DNA of 64,000 nucleotides from contig VZRZ01002338.1 of assembly GCA_013398175.1 (NCBI GenBank), positions 1,384,163 to 1,448,162 of the forward strand, read 5' to 3'. This document shows positions 24,440-37,500 of this stretch, in pieces. The first letter of the stretch is position 1, and every line of letters begins with the position of its first letter. The notes under the pieces are model-generated. The model worked only from the letters and a program-made list of their open reading frames with translations, did no database searches and was not told where the DNA came from. Made by a program: the position numbers and the translations under genes. This DNA is from Climacteris rufus. Its lineage: Eukaryota > Chordata > Aves > Passeriformes > Climacteridae.

Positions 24440-25110
24440 AGCATAATTGGCAGCCTGTGACATCCCTGTCTGCAAGTGTCTCTCTAAATGCAGCGTATTT
24501 CAGCCTTTATCTAGTGATGGCTGTTACCTGAGAGAAGCCCAGGGCCATCTCAAAGGGCTTGTAGCGGCTAATTGTGCCTGTTAGGACTAGCAATTAGCTG
24601 GGGATCTCTCCACCAGGCAGCTCCGACACCCACTGGCTTTCAGCTCCTCTCACGTCCTTTCAGCTAACTAGCTGTGCCAGGCACAGGAGACAGGGACAGG
24701 GAGGCAGGCACGCCGCCGTGCTGGGAGAGGCAGAGCAGGGATGTGTGCAGGACTGCTGGGGAAAAAATAGACTCAGGGTTATAATGATACACTAAAATAC
24801 GACCTGGTTATTACAGAAACAAAGCAGCAAGCGACCTGTCCCTCGTTTATAGGTGTGGGGAGCTACAACCAGGCCGCTTGCACAGGCAACACTTCAGCTT
24901 TAAGAAAATAATAAAATCTAATTACGTATAGGTCATAAAAGAGATCACGTACATATGGTGGTTACTGGTTACCATGGTGCAAACAATGGTTTCAATGGAA
25001 ACATGAAGCAGAACATCGGAGAATTAAGATAATAAATCAGTTTCATTGAATAATAAAGCTTTGCACTTACCCATTAATTAAGGATAATCGTATGCCATAA
25101 GCTTTTGTGT
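24440..25110. promoter_or_regulatory. Strong candidate conserved non-coding element (enhancer-like)
   Basis: About 650 bp of complex, repeat-free DNA that differs in texture from its flanks. The first half is GC-richer with scattered CpGs (CACGCCGCCGTG near 24708). The second half is AT-rich and full of homeodomain-type words: TCTAATTACG near 24917, and ATTAATTAA at 25073-25081. GTTACTGGTTACCATGG at 24961-24977 carries a direct GTTAC repeat and resembles an RFX/X-box half-site pair. Such mixtures are usual in vertebrate developmental enhancers. Conservation itself was not testable here. Confidence 0.35.
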
Positions 25111-28100
25111 GCTAGAAGTAATGTGTTACTCTTTACCATAAATATATAGATGATTAAAAATTCAATACACCTTACAGGTAGCAAATTCATACCATCCTGT
25201 GTATATATTACAAATGAAAGATGAAAGCGTTCTTTTTACGCTTATTATTTTTTTGATTGGGATAGAGTGTTTCAATTACCCACCAGAATTTGAGGTTTTG
25301 ATAGTGATTGGGAGACTTGAGAAAATCTACTTCTTGAAATCTTTGTGGAAATCTTTAAACATGGATGACATAATTCAAAGATATCTACAAATGTTCAAAA
25401 AATAGGCTGGGCTTGTCTGCCACATCTGGTTTCCAACAGTGAATTGAGACATACCACATAATGCAACACGCTGTAACACAATACAGCCTGATCTTGTATT
25501 GACCCTTCCACTTGATACATCTTTAGGTGCTTTATAATCCCTAACAAATGTACCTTAAAATCCTATTGAACTGTGTAGGCAATTGAGAACAAATGTCTTC
25601 AGACCAGAAATAGCATCTGACTCTCGGACCAAACGAGAGACCATGCCAGATCCACAGGGTGTGCAGACTAAAGAACATGAAGGCTCCTGCCTACTCCTGT
25701 GAATCAAGGGCAGAGAAAATCTTGGGAACCAGCACAGGGCATCAGAATAGTGGGGTTTATTCCTTTTCTCAAATGAACAGAAATGAAACACACAAAGCAG
25801 TGTAAGAATTACATCATTAAATCCCTACCCCTCTCAGGACTTTATTCCCTTTTATCTCTAGAGTGGCATTTGCTGGATAAATTTTCAGATAGAGAATATA
25901 GCCTGAAATGGTGGTGGACGCAGGCTGTGTGAACCCCAAATCCTGTTCTCTGGCTCTTGCCCAGCACTGTGGAGCAGCCCAGTTCCTTGGCATAGAAATA
26001 AATGTTCAGTAGCATACACAGACCAGTTTTCTTACTGTTAGAATGGAAACTGTGAAGACCTTGGCCTTTTTTTTCTTCCTGTCCATGTAGAAAGTTATAT
26101 ATTTGCCTTTGATTCCCTGCCTGCCTCTCTAAAATGATGCCTCAACCTCTCTCAGTGAATCCATTCAGCTGACAGATATGCACTTTTAAAAATTGTATTT
26201 TAGGGAAAATACTGAATAAATGGAGACCTACAATACATCAACGATCAAACCATCTCAGCCTCCAGTAAAATGCAGAAAGCCAGTTCTGTCACTGGACAGA
26301 ACACTGGGATTGCAGCTCTGAGGTCCCAGTTTGAGTCCAACTTGAACCAATAAGAAATATTAATTGTGTGATCTGGGTTCAGCTCCTGTTGCACAAAATT
26401 GTCATGCACAACTGAGTAGAATTTTGGCTATTCACTCAAATGACCTCTGCATAGAAGTGTGGCTTTGTTCACATGCAGCTTGAATTTTTGTAGACCTCAT
26501 GGAGGGAATTCCTATATCCTGCAGACTGATCATACAGTGAGAGCTGTGTGAGAGGAGCTTGTCCTGCTAACAGCACATTGAACCTTGGCAGAAGGCATGG
26601 AAAGACCAATCCTTTAATACTTATCAATACATGAATGGCTATTTCCCAGAGTATTAACCCAAACTGCAGAGATGTATGCTGGATTGTGTAAAACATGCAA
26701 TGCAAAGAGAGGGTGAAAGCCTTTTGTCAACCCTTAAAAGAGAGCTGGGAAAGAAAAAAAAAGAGAAACAAATCTAAATCCTTCCAAACTGAACTTAAGT
26801 GTTAAACATGACCTTTGGATTTAAGAACCACAAATTTTCACAGGAAGTTGAAAACACGCTGGATGGGGGAACTAAAGAACAGCAGGAACAGATGCCATTA
26901 TTTGGCACACAGTGGGGAGAGCAGCACAGAAAAGGCAGTCTCTGCAGAAGACATTTGCCTTTAACTCTCTTTGTTTTCTCTTGGGGAGATAAGGGTAGAC
27001 ACTGTGTGAGATTTTCTCCTTACATCAAAAGGCTTGGCACAGGGGGGAAGGACGAGTTTAAAAATATTTTAAGAACTTGGTCATAAAAATTTTCAGTTAT
27101 CTGTTTGACAGCACGAGAGGGTTTGTGAACAGAGAAGAGAGCCTAGGAGGAATCTTCTTAGATTAACAACAGCCACTTGCTAGCAGGGAAGGAATGACCT
27201 GGGAAAGGGAACAAATAGTGTGCAATCTTTGTTAAATACAGGTGTATATTCATGAAGAAGGTGCTTGTGAAATTCAATGCATTGTCAGCTTATGGGGCAG
27301 AGGGGTGAGCCTGGTTCCTGAAGGGTGAGGAACCCTGTCCATGCTGCTGGGCTCTGGGGAACCTTTGCAGAGGGGAGACAGAGGTAAATGACATTTTCTC
27401 ACCCACCTGGGACCCAGTCTCAAACACATAGAGAAGAATCACCCATGGTAGTTTCACTCAGCTTCTGCATTGTTAGGAGCATGAGATAAAACCAAAAACT
27501 TCCTCTTGCACTTCTCTGTGACTGTTGCATCCTTTCAAGCTTGGACTGTGGGAATAGAGCAAACCCATTGTACCACCACGTGCCCCCTGAATCCAAGGAA
27601 GGTTAATTGTTTGATGTTTATTTCTGATTCTGAACTAGTAGAGAATTGACACCAAATGTAATAAATGGTAGAGGCTGGGTACCCAAGATGGGTACAGCAT
27701 CTGTTCAAATAAATTATTTAAAGGAATGACATGATATTTTGTAAAACCTGGTCCACTTACATGTAAGAGGTTGAATGCTTGTGCCAGGGGCCTGATGACC
27801 TTTCTTGTAGTAGTCTCTGCTCAGAGACGGTGGGATCAAAGAATTACTAATTAGTGGCATCTCTTTGGGAGAGAGGAGAGAAAGGTTATTACTCTGCTTT
27901 CACTTCTGAAGATAACACTTAAGTATAGCGGTAGCCTATCTTTGCCAACAATTTCAGTACACAAATTATAGTTTTTAATGACCCTATAAGCATTCCTAGT
28001 TCAAAACAAAGCACTAGGAAGCAAATATAAGTTGCAGGGGATGGGAGCAAAGAAAATATTTTTTAAAAAGTATTATTGTGAAAATCAACAAAGTCTCAAT

Positions 28101-28511
28101 CAGCTTATGTCACTATTAAGACTCCTTGCTTTGTAAATTCCTGCAGTTTCAGAGGTGAGGCCAATTTACCGACAAGGGCTCAGATGCCTAACATTTTAAT
28201 TCCTGGGGGGTTTTGTGCCTAAAAGTTACCAATTGGCACAGTGTGTTCTGAACATCATGAAATCAAGCAATAGGGCAAATCATTACCATAGTGAAGGATC
28301 AAAGAAACCCTTTCTTAGAAAGGAAAAAAAACAAAGAAATACATCATTTTTTCAGTGTATTTCCTTTCACTTCATCATATTTGTTTGAGATTGTAATCTT
28401 TACTAAAATTAAATGTTGTATTTTGTTACATTTTGTTCTAAACAATACAGTCTTCCATGGGTGCAGGAGCAAAGGTGTACGTGTCAGATGAGCCTGCCAA
28501 AGGTACACACA

Positions 28512-28552
28512 CTTTGAGGGCTTTGAGCATGGGCTTTGAGGGCTTTGAGCAT
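28512..28552. repeat. 22-bp tandem duplication with internal 9-10-bp sub-repeat
   Basis: CTTTGAGGGCTTTGAGCAT occurs at 28512-28530 and again exactly at 28534-28552, separated by GGG. Each unit is itself made of two CTTTGAG halves, which suggests replication slippage. Confidence 0.85.
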
Positions 28553-31500
28553 GTAAATCAGGGAAACACCTTTGCCTATCCCTTTATGGAACTAATTGAT
28601 AAATGCAAGTGTATGATTTGTGCTTTGGAGCTGTGCAATATTTAATTGCTTGCATTTCAGTATGCACAGTCGTAGTGCCATTATTGATGTTACTTGCTTA
28701 AAGTTCTAAAATGTCACTAAAGTGATGGAAGGAATCTGGAATGCAAAGGAATTATATATAATGTTTTTGTGGTAAGCCTCACAGCACTTATTTGCCTCCT
28801 CATAAGTTGTTAAATCCTGTAAATATTTATTCATACATAACTATTTTTAAAATAGGTGTTTAAAATGCAGCTCAGATTTTAGTGGGATTTCAGGATGCTA
28901 ACTTAGGAATGGGTCAATTGTGGTAGCAGCTTAAGTGGTTTACATGTCTAGGGAGCAATGCCTAATATGAAGGTAAAAGGTTAGGTAAAATGGGCATAAT
29001 CCATGTTGAAAGCTTTGAATTTTTACCTGTCCTTTTACTTTAAGTATATGTGTAGTCCATTGGATGTGATTTACATGCCAGTCTTTTCACATCTCTGGCA
29101 GTGTGAAGAAAGGCTAATATGTTCCTCAATGTCACAGACAAGGCAGTTTAAACTTGCTTTCAATGTAAATAATAGTTAGTCTTGTAACTTCTGTGGTATA
29201 GTGACATATAATGTAGAGATAAGCAAAAATTTAATGAATAAAGGTCTCATATGCCTAACATTCTGCAGAAGTGGACCTAGAGAGAGCAGATTTCTGTTTT
29301 GCAGGCAAAACTTATTCTACAAACAAAAATATAAGTGAAAGAAGTTAAGCCATTTTTTTCATATAAAAATATTATTTTGTCAATATATTCTGATTTCCCA
29401 GATTTCTAAGTCAAAGCTCTTTGAGAATCAGAAACATTGGAGGCCTCTTTTGTTTAATAAGGGCTGGTGCCTTTTGTCATTTGAGGAAAAAAAAATGAAA
29501 TGGCAATGGAAGCTATTTTGCTAATGTTTTTATCTATTCTGTGACTGACATCAATAATACATAACAGTTCCATTGACATTGCATCCTGTCCAATGGACCC
29601 ACTGACCTGATTCAATGTCAGCTGAAATGCCTCGTACATCATAAACATACATGAATTCTCACAGACCCATTATCTTCCCACCCGGTCCAGGAGTGCCAGG
29701 GATCCAACACTAAGCCTACAGGAGTTTGAATTCTTTTCCTTCAGTTTATATTTTCTTTCACACTGAGAAGGAGCAACTCCATACTTCGTAGAATGTAACT
29801 AGGAGACCCCTAAACATTTTATGAATACATGAATGATAATGATGTCAATAGTCGTTCAGATACTCAGCTGATAAGCCTGTGGTGTACAAACCCAGATAAA
29901 TACCTCATACCTTGTCAGGAAAGCCTGCAAACCTGATATGTCATTCTGCCTTATTGTGCAAGAATACATGAATCATAATATTCCTATTAACATTGTACAA
30001 AGTCTGCAGTAGTTGGAGACTTCACCCAATGACAATACAACTTCTATGAAAATATGGATAGTTAGCATGTGCCCCTGCTGTGATTTCATTGCCACTAAAA
30101 GCAAAGGGAACAAGAAAAAAAAATATTCCGAAGTTTTTCATTGGTTCCCCTCAACAGTGCACTGCAACAGTGTATATTTGTTTTACCATTGAGCCTGTTT
30201 AGCAGTCAAACTGTAGGAAATTGAATACACACTTACTGTATAAAAATGATATGCTTGGTTAGTGATACTTTAGAAGAAATAAGTGCATCAATCATAGAAT
30301 AGCAGGTTGTCAAGGCTTTATATGTAGGAAAAACACAGAACAAAGAATGTAATGCATGTTGGGCATCTTTTTACAAAAGTTTCATGCCAAAGTTGATTTA
30401 CAATGAATGTTTCCCTCCCTCTCTCCTCCCAAATTCTACTAAAGAAACGTTCAAAGAAAACTGAGCAAACTATCATGCTCTCTGTTCTGACGTGTGTGTA
30501 ATTACAAGATCATCCTCATTGTGAATTTTCTGTTTGGTTGATTTAAGAAAAAAAAAAAAAAGGTGCATACTCTTAATGCTGTTCTGTCATTCAAACTCAG
30601 AAGGGTAATTTTCCTCACAAGTTAATGGGAAGGAGACGACTTAATAATTAGCCTGGTTTAGACAGGGCCAGATCCTTGACAAGGAGCAGTGCCTGCACCC
30701 AGGACATACTTTGGAGGCTGAGTAGTTCTCAGGGCAAGCCCATCCACAGAGTTTCACTATAAGTATTCTGCCCCAAAAAGAGGGCTCTGAAGTGGGCACT
30801 GCAGCTGTCCTGGGCACCATTTTTGTCCAGTGGTTCTCCTGGGCACATTGGTCATGCTCAATTTCCCATCAGAGCCCTTTGAGATGTGCAGACCTGACAC
30901 ACACTCTGTGCAATGCACAAGCTTTCCTGACAGCATGTGAAAACCTACAGATTAAAACTGCCACAAAGTAGTGTATTGCCATGGACTGTTGCATCACTCT
31001 GCAGGATCCAGACCCAGGAGCATGACACCGAGCCTGCTTCTGCCTAAATGCAAACTCAAGTGCTCTGCTATCAGTGTAAGACTCCAGCTGGTAAGATTTC
31101 TGGATTTCCAGCTCAGCAGCAGTTCTCCCACTCTCTGTTGCTTCTTTGGGGCATCCATCTACCCTCCCATGTACGTGACTCCCTCCATTACAAGGATTTA
31201 TGCTGCAGACATATGGCTCTAGTTAATCTGACAATAGCTCTTGCTCCCTTCTAAGAGATCTGTTCTGGACAGGTAATCATACATTGTAATGAAATATAAC
31301 ACAAAGACAGGAGAGACCCTTTTATTTCAGCAACAGACAAAGACATCATTTGAAGTTCACCTTAAATATTGTTGGTACTAATACAACCATCCCAAATGTC
31401 AAAATAATTGTGGTTAATTTCTGTTGTTGGCCAATATAAAGTCACAAGTCTTCAAAACTCTATGCCTAAATACATATTTGATTGTTTCAATGGTCTATCC

Positions 31501-32754
31501 AAGTAACCTCTGCTTGCTTCTAAGGAGAATCAAAGCAAATAAGCATTGATTAGGCTATCTCAAAACTACTGAAATGCACAAACGACCACTCATACCTCAT
31601 CACCCATGTAGCTGCTGTGTGTAAAACTCCCTGACTGCCATTTGTCAGTAGTGGTATAAGAGCTCGAAAACTTCAATGATTCTTTCCCCTTCCAAAGGGT
31701 AGGTTCAACCAAGGTTTTCTACTAGGAAAAGAACAAAGTCCTGTGAATTTCATCACAGGTGTTTTGGTCAGAGAGGTCAATCTGGATGTGGTTGCAGATC
31801 CCTGCAACTCCTGGGGCTCATGAGCAAGGACCATGCAGGAAGAACCAAGAGTCCATTTAGCATCCCAATGCCACTTCAACTTTTGGTATTTCTCACTTTT
31901 GACTTTCTTCCACCAGAACTATTCCTGGGGAAGTGCCAAGACAGTGCTTCAAGGACAATTGTCTTGTCCAAACTCTTCATTTCTGGGGAGTCTCGGGTAT
32001 GAGTCACAGCAATGACATCCTCATAGCTTGTTTTTACTCCTTCACCTTAATCCATCTGGCTATGTTTGTAGAATGGAGTGAAGGCACGGTAAAAACGCTT
32101 TATCAATTTGACTTCTTAGCATTAAGCAGGTTAGTAGCATGAGGGGTTACAAAATCTCTATTACTTAATATATAATTGTCTGGAAAAAATAATATTCTTA
32201 ATGGAAACATACAGACATCTTTGTGTGTCTTTTGGTGGAGTAATTTCTAACTGGTCTCCACCTTAATCTCATTTTTGTTGATTTCACTGTTTGTAGAGCC
32301 CTTTAATTTCCCTTTAAATTACAGAAACAAAACCCAAAACTTATTTTTCTGGGACCAAACAGGTATGTATAAATAGATAAGCTCAAGCTGCATGAGAATG
32401 TAATGAAAATACTAGTAAAAGCACAAAGCATCATCTCTGTGTGCAGCTGGGAACTGAACCCTATATCTCAAGGTATTCCTGTATGTCCAAGTTAAGGGTG
32501 AGAGTAAGTGCGATTGAGATGTCTTCTGTAGCAGAGCTTTTTAAGTGGAGTTTCCATGTAATCTCAAAATAAATTGATTACTTGAATTACCCATTGGCTC
32601 TCCTCTCTTGCTTACTTCTTAGAAGGTGTATGCTTTTGTAGGTTTTCTGTTTCATTATTATCAACTCTTTGGCCCTCATGGATTTTCTTTAGGGTCATTG
32701 CATAACAAATGATCCAGAAGACTCTTGCAAAGTGATGCAGAAGAGGATTGTGTC

Positions 32755-32790
32755 TATATATATTGTGTGTATGTATATGTATGTATATTT
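32755..32790. repeat. TA/TG-rich simple repeat
   Basis: An interrupted run of TATATA, TGTGTG and GTATGTAT units. It gives rise to a spurious cysteine/isoleucine-rich open frame. Confidence 0.75.
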
Positions 32791-35057
32791 TTAACACTAC
32801 CTTAGGCTCTAATCCAGCTGAGGACTTTTGTGACCCAAACCCAACATTTCTATCCACTGTGAAAGGGCTTTATGTCTTTATAGTATGTCTAGATGAAGAT
32901 CTCCACATTTTTATGGCGAGCTTAACGCTGCCGCTAAATTCTCTAATACTGCACAGACTCCTCACAGCCTGGTAAGATTTCCCAGTGAGGGTTTTGTTAT
33001 GCTGTAAACTGATTTTGCAAAGCTGCAAAACCTTGTGCACTCAAAAAATTCCGGACACCAGCCAGATTCCTTTCAATAGCCCTAAGCAAGGCACCATGAG
33101 CTGAAGGCCTTGGGGCTTATTAGCCTTTCCTGACAATCTTGACAGCCAGAGGAATAAGTCTACGTACAGCTGATGAGTTTTCTCTGATGCTATAAATGTT
33201 ATGAATATACATCACAGATGTATCTACCATCCAACCTTGGATGGCTGCACTGGAGGGCAGCCCTGAACAAAGGAAAACAAAGTCAAGTTGCTATGCAAAG
33301 AACACAGTGATCATTTGTTGAGTCTCACCAGGACAGTCAGACTCCAGAAGGTGAGAGCTCAGTGCATTTCCATCACAGAGAACACTGCTCTGTCCAAACA
33401 TAACAGGATTTTATGAGGCGTTGCCTAAGGGACATTACATATCTGCAAGGAAATCAGACTTCTTATTTCTAAGTGTGTTACAAAGCATGTGCTGGACTTA
33501 AATCACTTTCAGTGAGATTTGAGTCTATTCATTTTGACTATCTCTTTTTCACAGATAGTGTGCCAAGCTCCATGACTGGGAAAAGAAGTTGTGCAATACC
33601 TTAGAGCCTCAAACCCCAGCTGTGGGGTTTCAGAAAACCTCACTAGGAAGTACCAGCTGTAGAAAGCAGTTCAGAGAGGGAGTCTATACTCATCAAAAGC
33701 CCCAGTGGGGCTGTACTGTAGCCTAATTATAGAAGGGGTACCTTAGAGGTATATTTATCTTGGGATGGATCCCAACACTGTCTCCTGACAGATGATGAGC
33801 AAGAGGGAGCACAACCAAGCTGTGAGACTGGCTCTCAGCTCTCTCTCCTGCTATTCTGTGAGCAATCCCCAGGATGAGCAACATTGGTAACAATGAGCCT
33901 GAAAACAGAGAAAAGCAGAGGTGTCAGAGGGAAAATTAAATGGGTAATAGTCAAAAAGTTGCTAAAAATATGAAGTACTATCGTCAAATCATGTAATGTA
34001 AATGGTTTTTATTCTGGGACAGTAGGAGGTGATTTGGAAGTGGCTTTGAAACCCATCTGCAGTACAGGCAGGCAAGTGGCATTTTTCATGTGACTGGGAG
34101 AAGCATGTTGTGTTCAAATACTTCAGATTCAATCCTGTTCTTGTAAAAGGGATTTCTAATGAACACAAATAGAAAAATATGGTTACAGTCACTGAGAAAT
34201 CCAAAGACACCAAAATAGGACAACTCTGCTTATCTGCCTAAAAAGTTTGAAAAGTTCAGATAACTTTGCCTAGACCCAGACATATTTTTTCCACAGATCT
34301 TATAGCTATTTCTGATGTGACCTGTTACAGATTTTTTTTTGTTGCTTGTCTTTCTGTAGAGGTAGATTGCTATTAAGATTTTTTTTCTCTATTTTTTATC
34401 AGGGCTTATATGAAAAAAAACAGGAGAGAAACAAGAAGATAGAGCAGGAATATCTAGAGAGTATTTTCACACTACAGAAGGCTGGTGTAGAAGAATAAAA
34501 GACAGGACAAGTACTGGATCTCTGCTAAAGACTAATGTAGGATATTATCTATCAAATACTTCACACTAAGTTATCCAATCTCTCTTGTCATGAGTTTATT
34601 GCAATGCTACTTGAGTCAGCCCAGGTACCCAACTATGCCATGGAGTTAGTCAAGCAATACAATAATAGTGTAAAAGTTGCAGGAGGGTGGATGTAATTGC
34701 AGGAAATGCTATTGATGACATTACTTATTTATTTAGTAGACAGTAGACAGAATTTAGAATGGGAATAAGGATTTGTCTGTCACCATCACATCAGCCATCA
34801 GTTCAGCACTGCCCTAGGCAATGAGTATGCTGTTACTAATCTTAGTTTGTTTTGTTGTCATTCAGTCCAGATAATTTTTGAAGTTCATTTAGTTGTTGTT
34901 AATAAAAAAGAAAGACAGAAATACTGTGTACTGGCAAAGCAGGGTACTCAGAACTCCACTCCTCAAATCACAGTCCCTTCAGATTTTGCTAGTGACCCGA
35001 CAGCAAGTTACTTGTTTCCTTCAGAGGCAGGAGCACTGACTTGAGTTCTCTTCATTA

Positions 35058-35100
35058 CTTGGGGGACCAAGTAATCTTTCTCTTTCTCTTGGGGGACCAA
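35058..35100. repeat. Pair of 13-bp direct repeats
   Basis: CTTGGGGGACCAA at 35058-35070 is repeated exactly at 35088-35100, with a pyrimidine-rich spacer. It is probably a slippage duplication. Confidence 0.7.
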
Positions 35101-35658
35101 TGCCACGGCCACTTCCTGCAGACAGCCTCACATTTGTGCTGCCTTTGGAAAGAGCACTTCCAGTGCTAGCACTTGAGGGTTCACACTGCAGAGGAAGAGA
35201 CGGAGTACCAGAGAAATTCAAAATAGTGGTTGAAGATGAATGAGCTGCTGTTCTTCATGTAGTCTCTAAACACCTTCATTAAAACTAATTGGGTAGTGGG
35301 CAGGTAAAAGGGGGTGTTGTCTTTGCTCAAGCTGTGATTAAACGGTGCAATTCACTTCCATGGGAACGAGGCAGAAATTTCTGAAATTTAAAAATACTCT
35401 ACCTGTCATTTCTTTATTTATTTGCATGGTATTTAGAGCCCAGTGGACAGAGGCAGCTAAACTGACACAAGAGGTCACTTCCTGCTCACAATGGCTTTGG
35501 GGCACAAATTATTCACCTGCCAAAGTAATACTTTGCTCTTTCTGACACCATTCCTGTATTGTCACCACTTTACAGTTATTAAGTGTCTCTAAATCCCTCT
35601 GCTGCCCCACACGTTGCCTTTGATGTGGGTGATAACAGTTATATCCATTTTACAAAAG

Positions 35659-36807
35659 TGTGGTGAGTTGACGCTGGGGGGACACCAGGTGCCCACCAAA
35701 GACAGTCTGTCACTCCTCATCTGAAAGGGGAGGGAAAATATAAAGACTCGTGGGTCAAGTTAAGGACAGCGAGAGACCACTCACCCAATTACTGTCAAGG
35801 GCAAAACAGACTCAACTTGGAAAAAATATCAGAGTAGGATAATGAGAAATAAAACCAAGTCTTAAAAACACCTTTCCTCACCCCTCCCTTCTTCCCAGGC
35901 TTAACTTCACTCCCAATTTTGTCCACTTCCTCCTCTACAGCAGCCCAGGGGGACAAGGAATGGGGCTGTGGTCAGTTCATCACACATCTCTGCCACTCCT
36001 TCCTCCTCAGGAGGAGGAGTCTTCACACTCTTCCCTTTCTCCAGTGTGGGGTCCCTCCCATGGGAGACATGAGTCCAGCATGAGTCCTTCCCACAGGCTG
36101 AAGTTCTACATGTACTAAGACATTGGAGGGAGAAGGTTCAGAGGGCATTGCCCTGGGTCTCTTCCCACCAATCCTGAAGCTCCACAGCAGCAGTTTCTGC
36201 CAAGTACACTGCTACAATGTACTGCTCCAGTGTGAGTCTCTCCACAGGGTACAGTCCTTCAGGAACAGACTGTTCCAGTGTGGGTGCCTCGCACAAGGTG
36301 CAGTCCTTTAGGAACAGGCTGCTGTCACAAGCCCTGCTCCATCATGGGCTTCTCTCTCCATAGGCCCACAAGTCCTGCCAGGAGCTGCTCCAAGGTGGTC
36401 TCCCCACAGGATCACAGCCTTCTTCAGGCATCCACCTGCTCTGGCACTGGGGTCCTCCACAGGATTCATGTGCATCTCTGCTCCCCTGTGGACCTCCATG
36501 GACTGCAGGGGTGCAGCTACCTTACCGTGGTCTGCACCACGTGTGCAGCAGGGGAATCTCTGCTCAGGCACCTGGAGCAGCTCCTGCCTCTCCTTCCTCA
36601 CTGACTTGGTGTCTGCAGAGTTGTTTCTCTCACATATTTTCACTCCACTCTCCAGCTGCTGCACTGCTGCCATTGCTGATGGGTTCAGCCTTGGCCAGCT
36701 GTGCATCCCTTGGCTGGGATCAGCTCCATCGGGCACAGGCAAAGCTTCTGGCAGTCTCCCACAGAAACCATCCTGGAAGCCCCACCTCGTCAAGGAAACC
36801 CAATCCA
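35659..36807 (-). mobile_element. Probable solo LTR of an avian endogenous retrovirus
   Basis: The block resembles a long LTR family that I know from songbird genomes. Recognisable parts are a segment about a GTTGACGCTGG-like terminus, a conserved stretch about ACTGTCAAGGGCAAAACAGACT, and a long GC-richer body. That body is built from imperfect units of about 40-60 bp carrying 'CTCCAGTGTGGGTCC' and 'CACAGGGTGCAGTCCTTCAGG' type words (about 36040-36580). The ends are TG at 35659 and CA at 36806-36807. The 5 bp outside are AAAAG and AAATG, a possible target-site duplication with one mismatch. Neither flank shows gag, pol or env, so it looks solo. Orientation is inferred from where I remember the CCAAT/TATA promoter part in relatives, near 36660-36700 on the minus strand; the TATA part seems missing here. 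The ERV class is not assigned. Exact ends are uncertain. Confidence 0.7.
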
Positions 36808-37500
36808 AAATGCTAAACAAGTGAGGCACCAAAGTTAAGCCACAGACCAGGGGATACACAATAAGCCAAAAAGGGTAGAAAAAAGACTGCAGGAATTTGG
36901 ATGCTGCTGTCCTCCTCACATCACTGGTGTTATTGCATAATTGAGTTTTCTTGCTGTAAAATGTCCAAAGATGAGATTTTGCCAAACAGGGTGATTTTGT
37001 TTGTGCAAAACTCACCTCTACAAGCCCTGGGAGCATCGTGTGAGGATCCCAGGATAGCTCCCAGCAAGCAGGCTCTGCTAGTGAGGCGTCACTGTATCTG
37101 CAGCGTCAGTGCAGCATCCAGGAAGCTCGCCAAAGTGGATTGCCCTGCTGAGATTGCTGTGATGCTTCCAGGGCTTCAAGGATACAGTGCCAGGATTTCA
37201 TGGCACTGCATCATGCTCTGTGTATGCACCCAAATCTCCACTGGTCTGCAGCCAGGAGCTCCCAGAAGTGGCAGAACAACATGTTCACAGAACGGGCAAC
37301 ACTTCTTTTGTGCTAGAGCAGCTACAGTTTTAATTGCAGTGAGGAGTCTTGCCTCACTTCCATGCCAGTGATTCATTGCCATCCCAGAAGCTTTTGGAGG
37401 AGAGAGGCCCAGCTGGCAGTGCAGAGGAGTTCCTCTTTGCTCCTCTGCGTGAGGAGCGAGTTACCAGTCTCTCCTCATCAGATCCCCATTAAGGACTATC
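36808..37500. other. GC-richer unique-looking flank next to the LTR
   Basis: About 0.7 kb with higher GC than the regional background and open frames on both strands, but no recognisable protein. It contains a small hairpin, GCAGAGGAG / CTCCTCTGC, at 37421-37448. It could be part of an older repeat into which the LTR inserted, or an internal ERV remnant too decayed to recognise. Confidence 0.35.

Larger units (their letters stand above)
25111..35658. other. Non-coding stretch, no gene recognised
   Basis: Long AT-rich interval with only short unrecognised frames (up to 95 codons at 26799). It holds a 22-bp tandem duplication at 28512-28552, a TA/TG tract at 32755-32790, and two copies of CTTGGGGGACCAA 30 bp apart at 35058 and 35088. 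The rest shows nothing that I can support as a feature. Confidence 0.5.

Noticed and set aside
36308..37036. Longest open frame of the window, 242 codons on the minus strand
   Set aside because: Most of it lies inside the GC-rich LTR body and the rest in its flank. There is no retroviral or cellular domain, and overlapping frames are open on the other strand as well.
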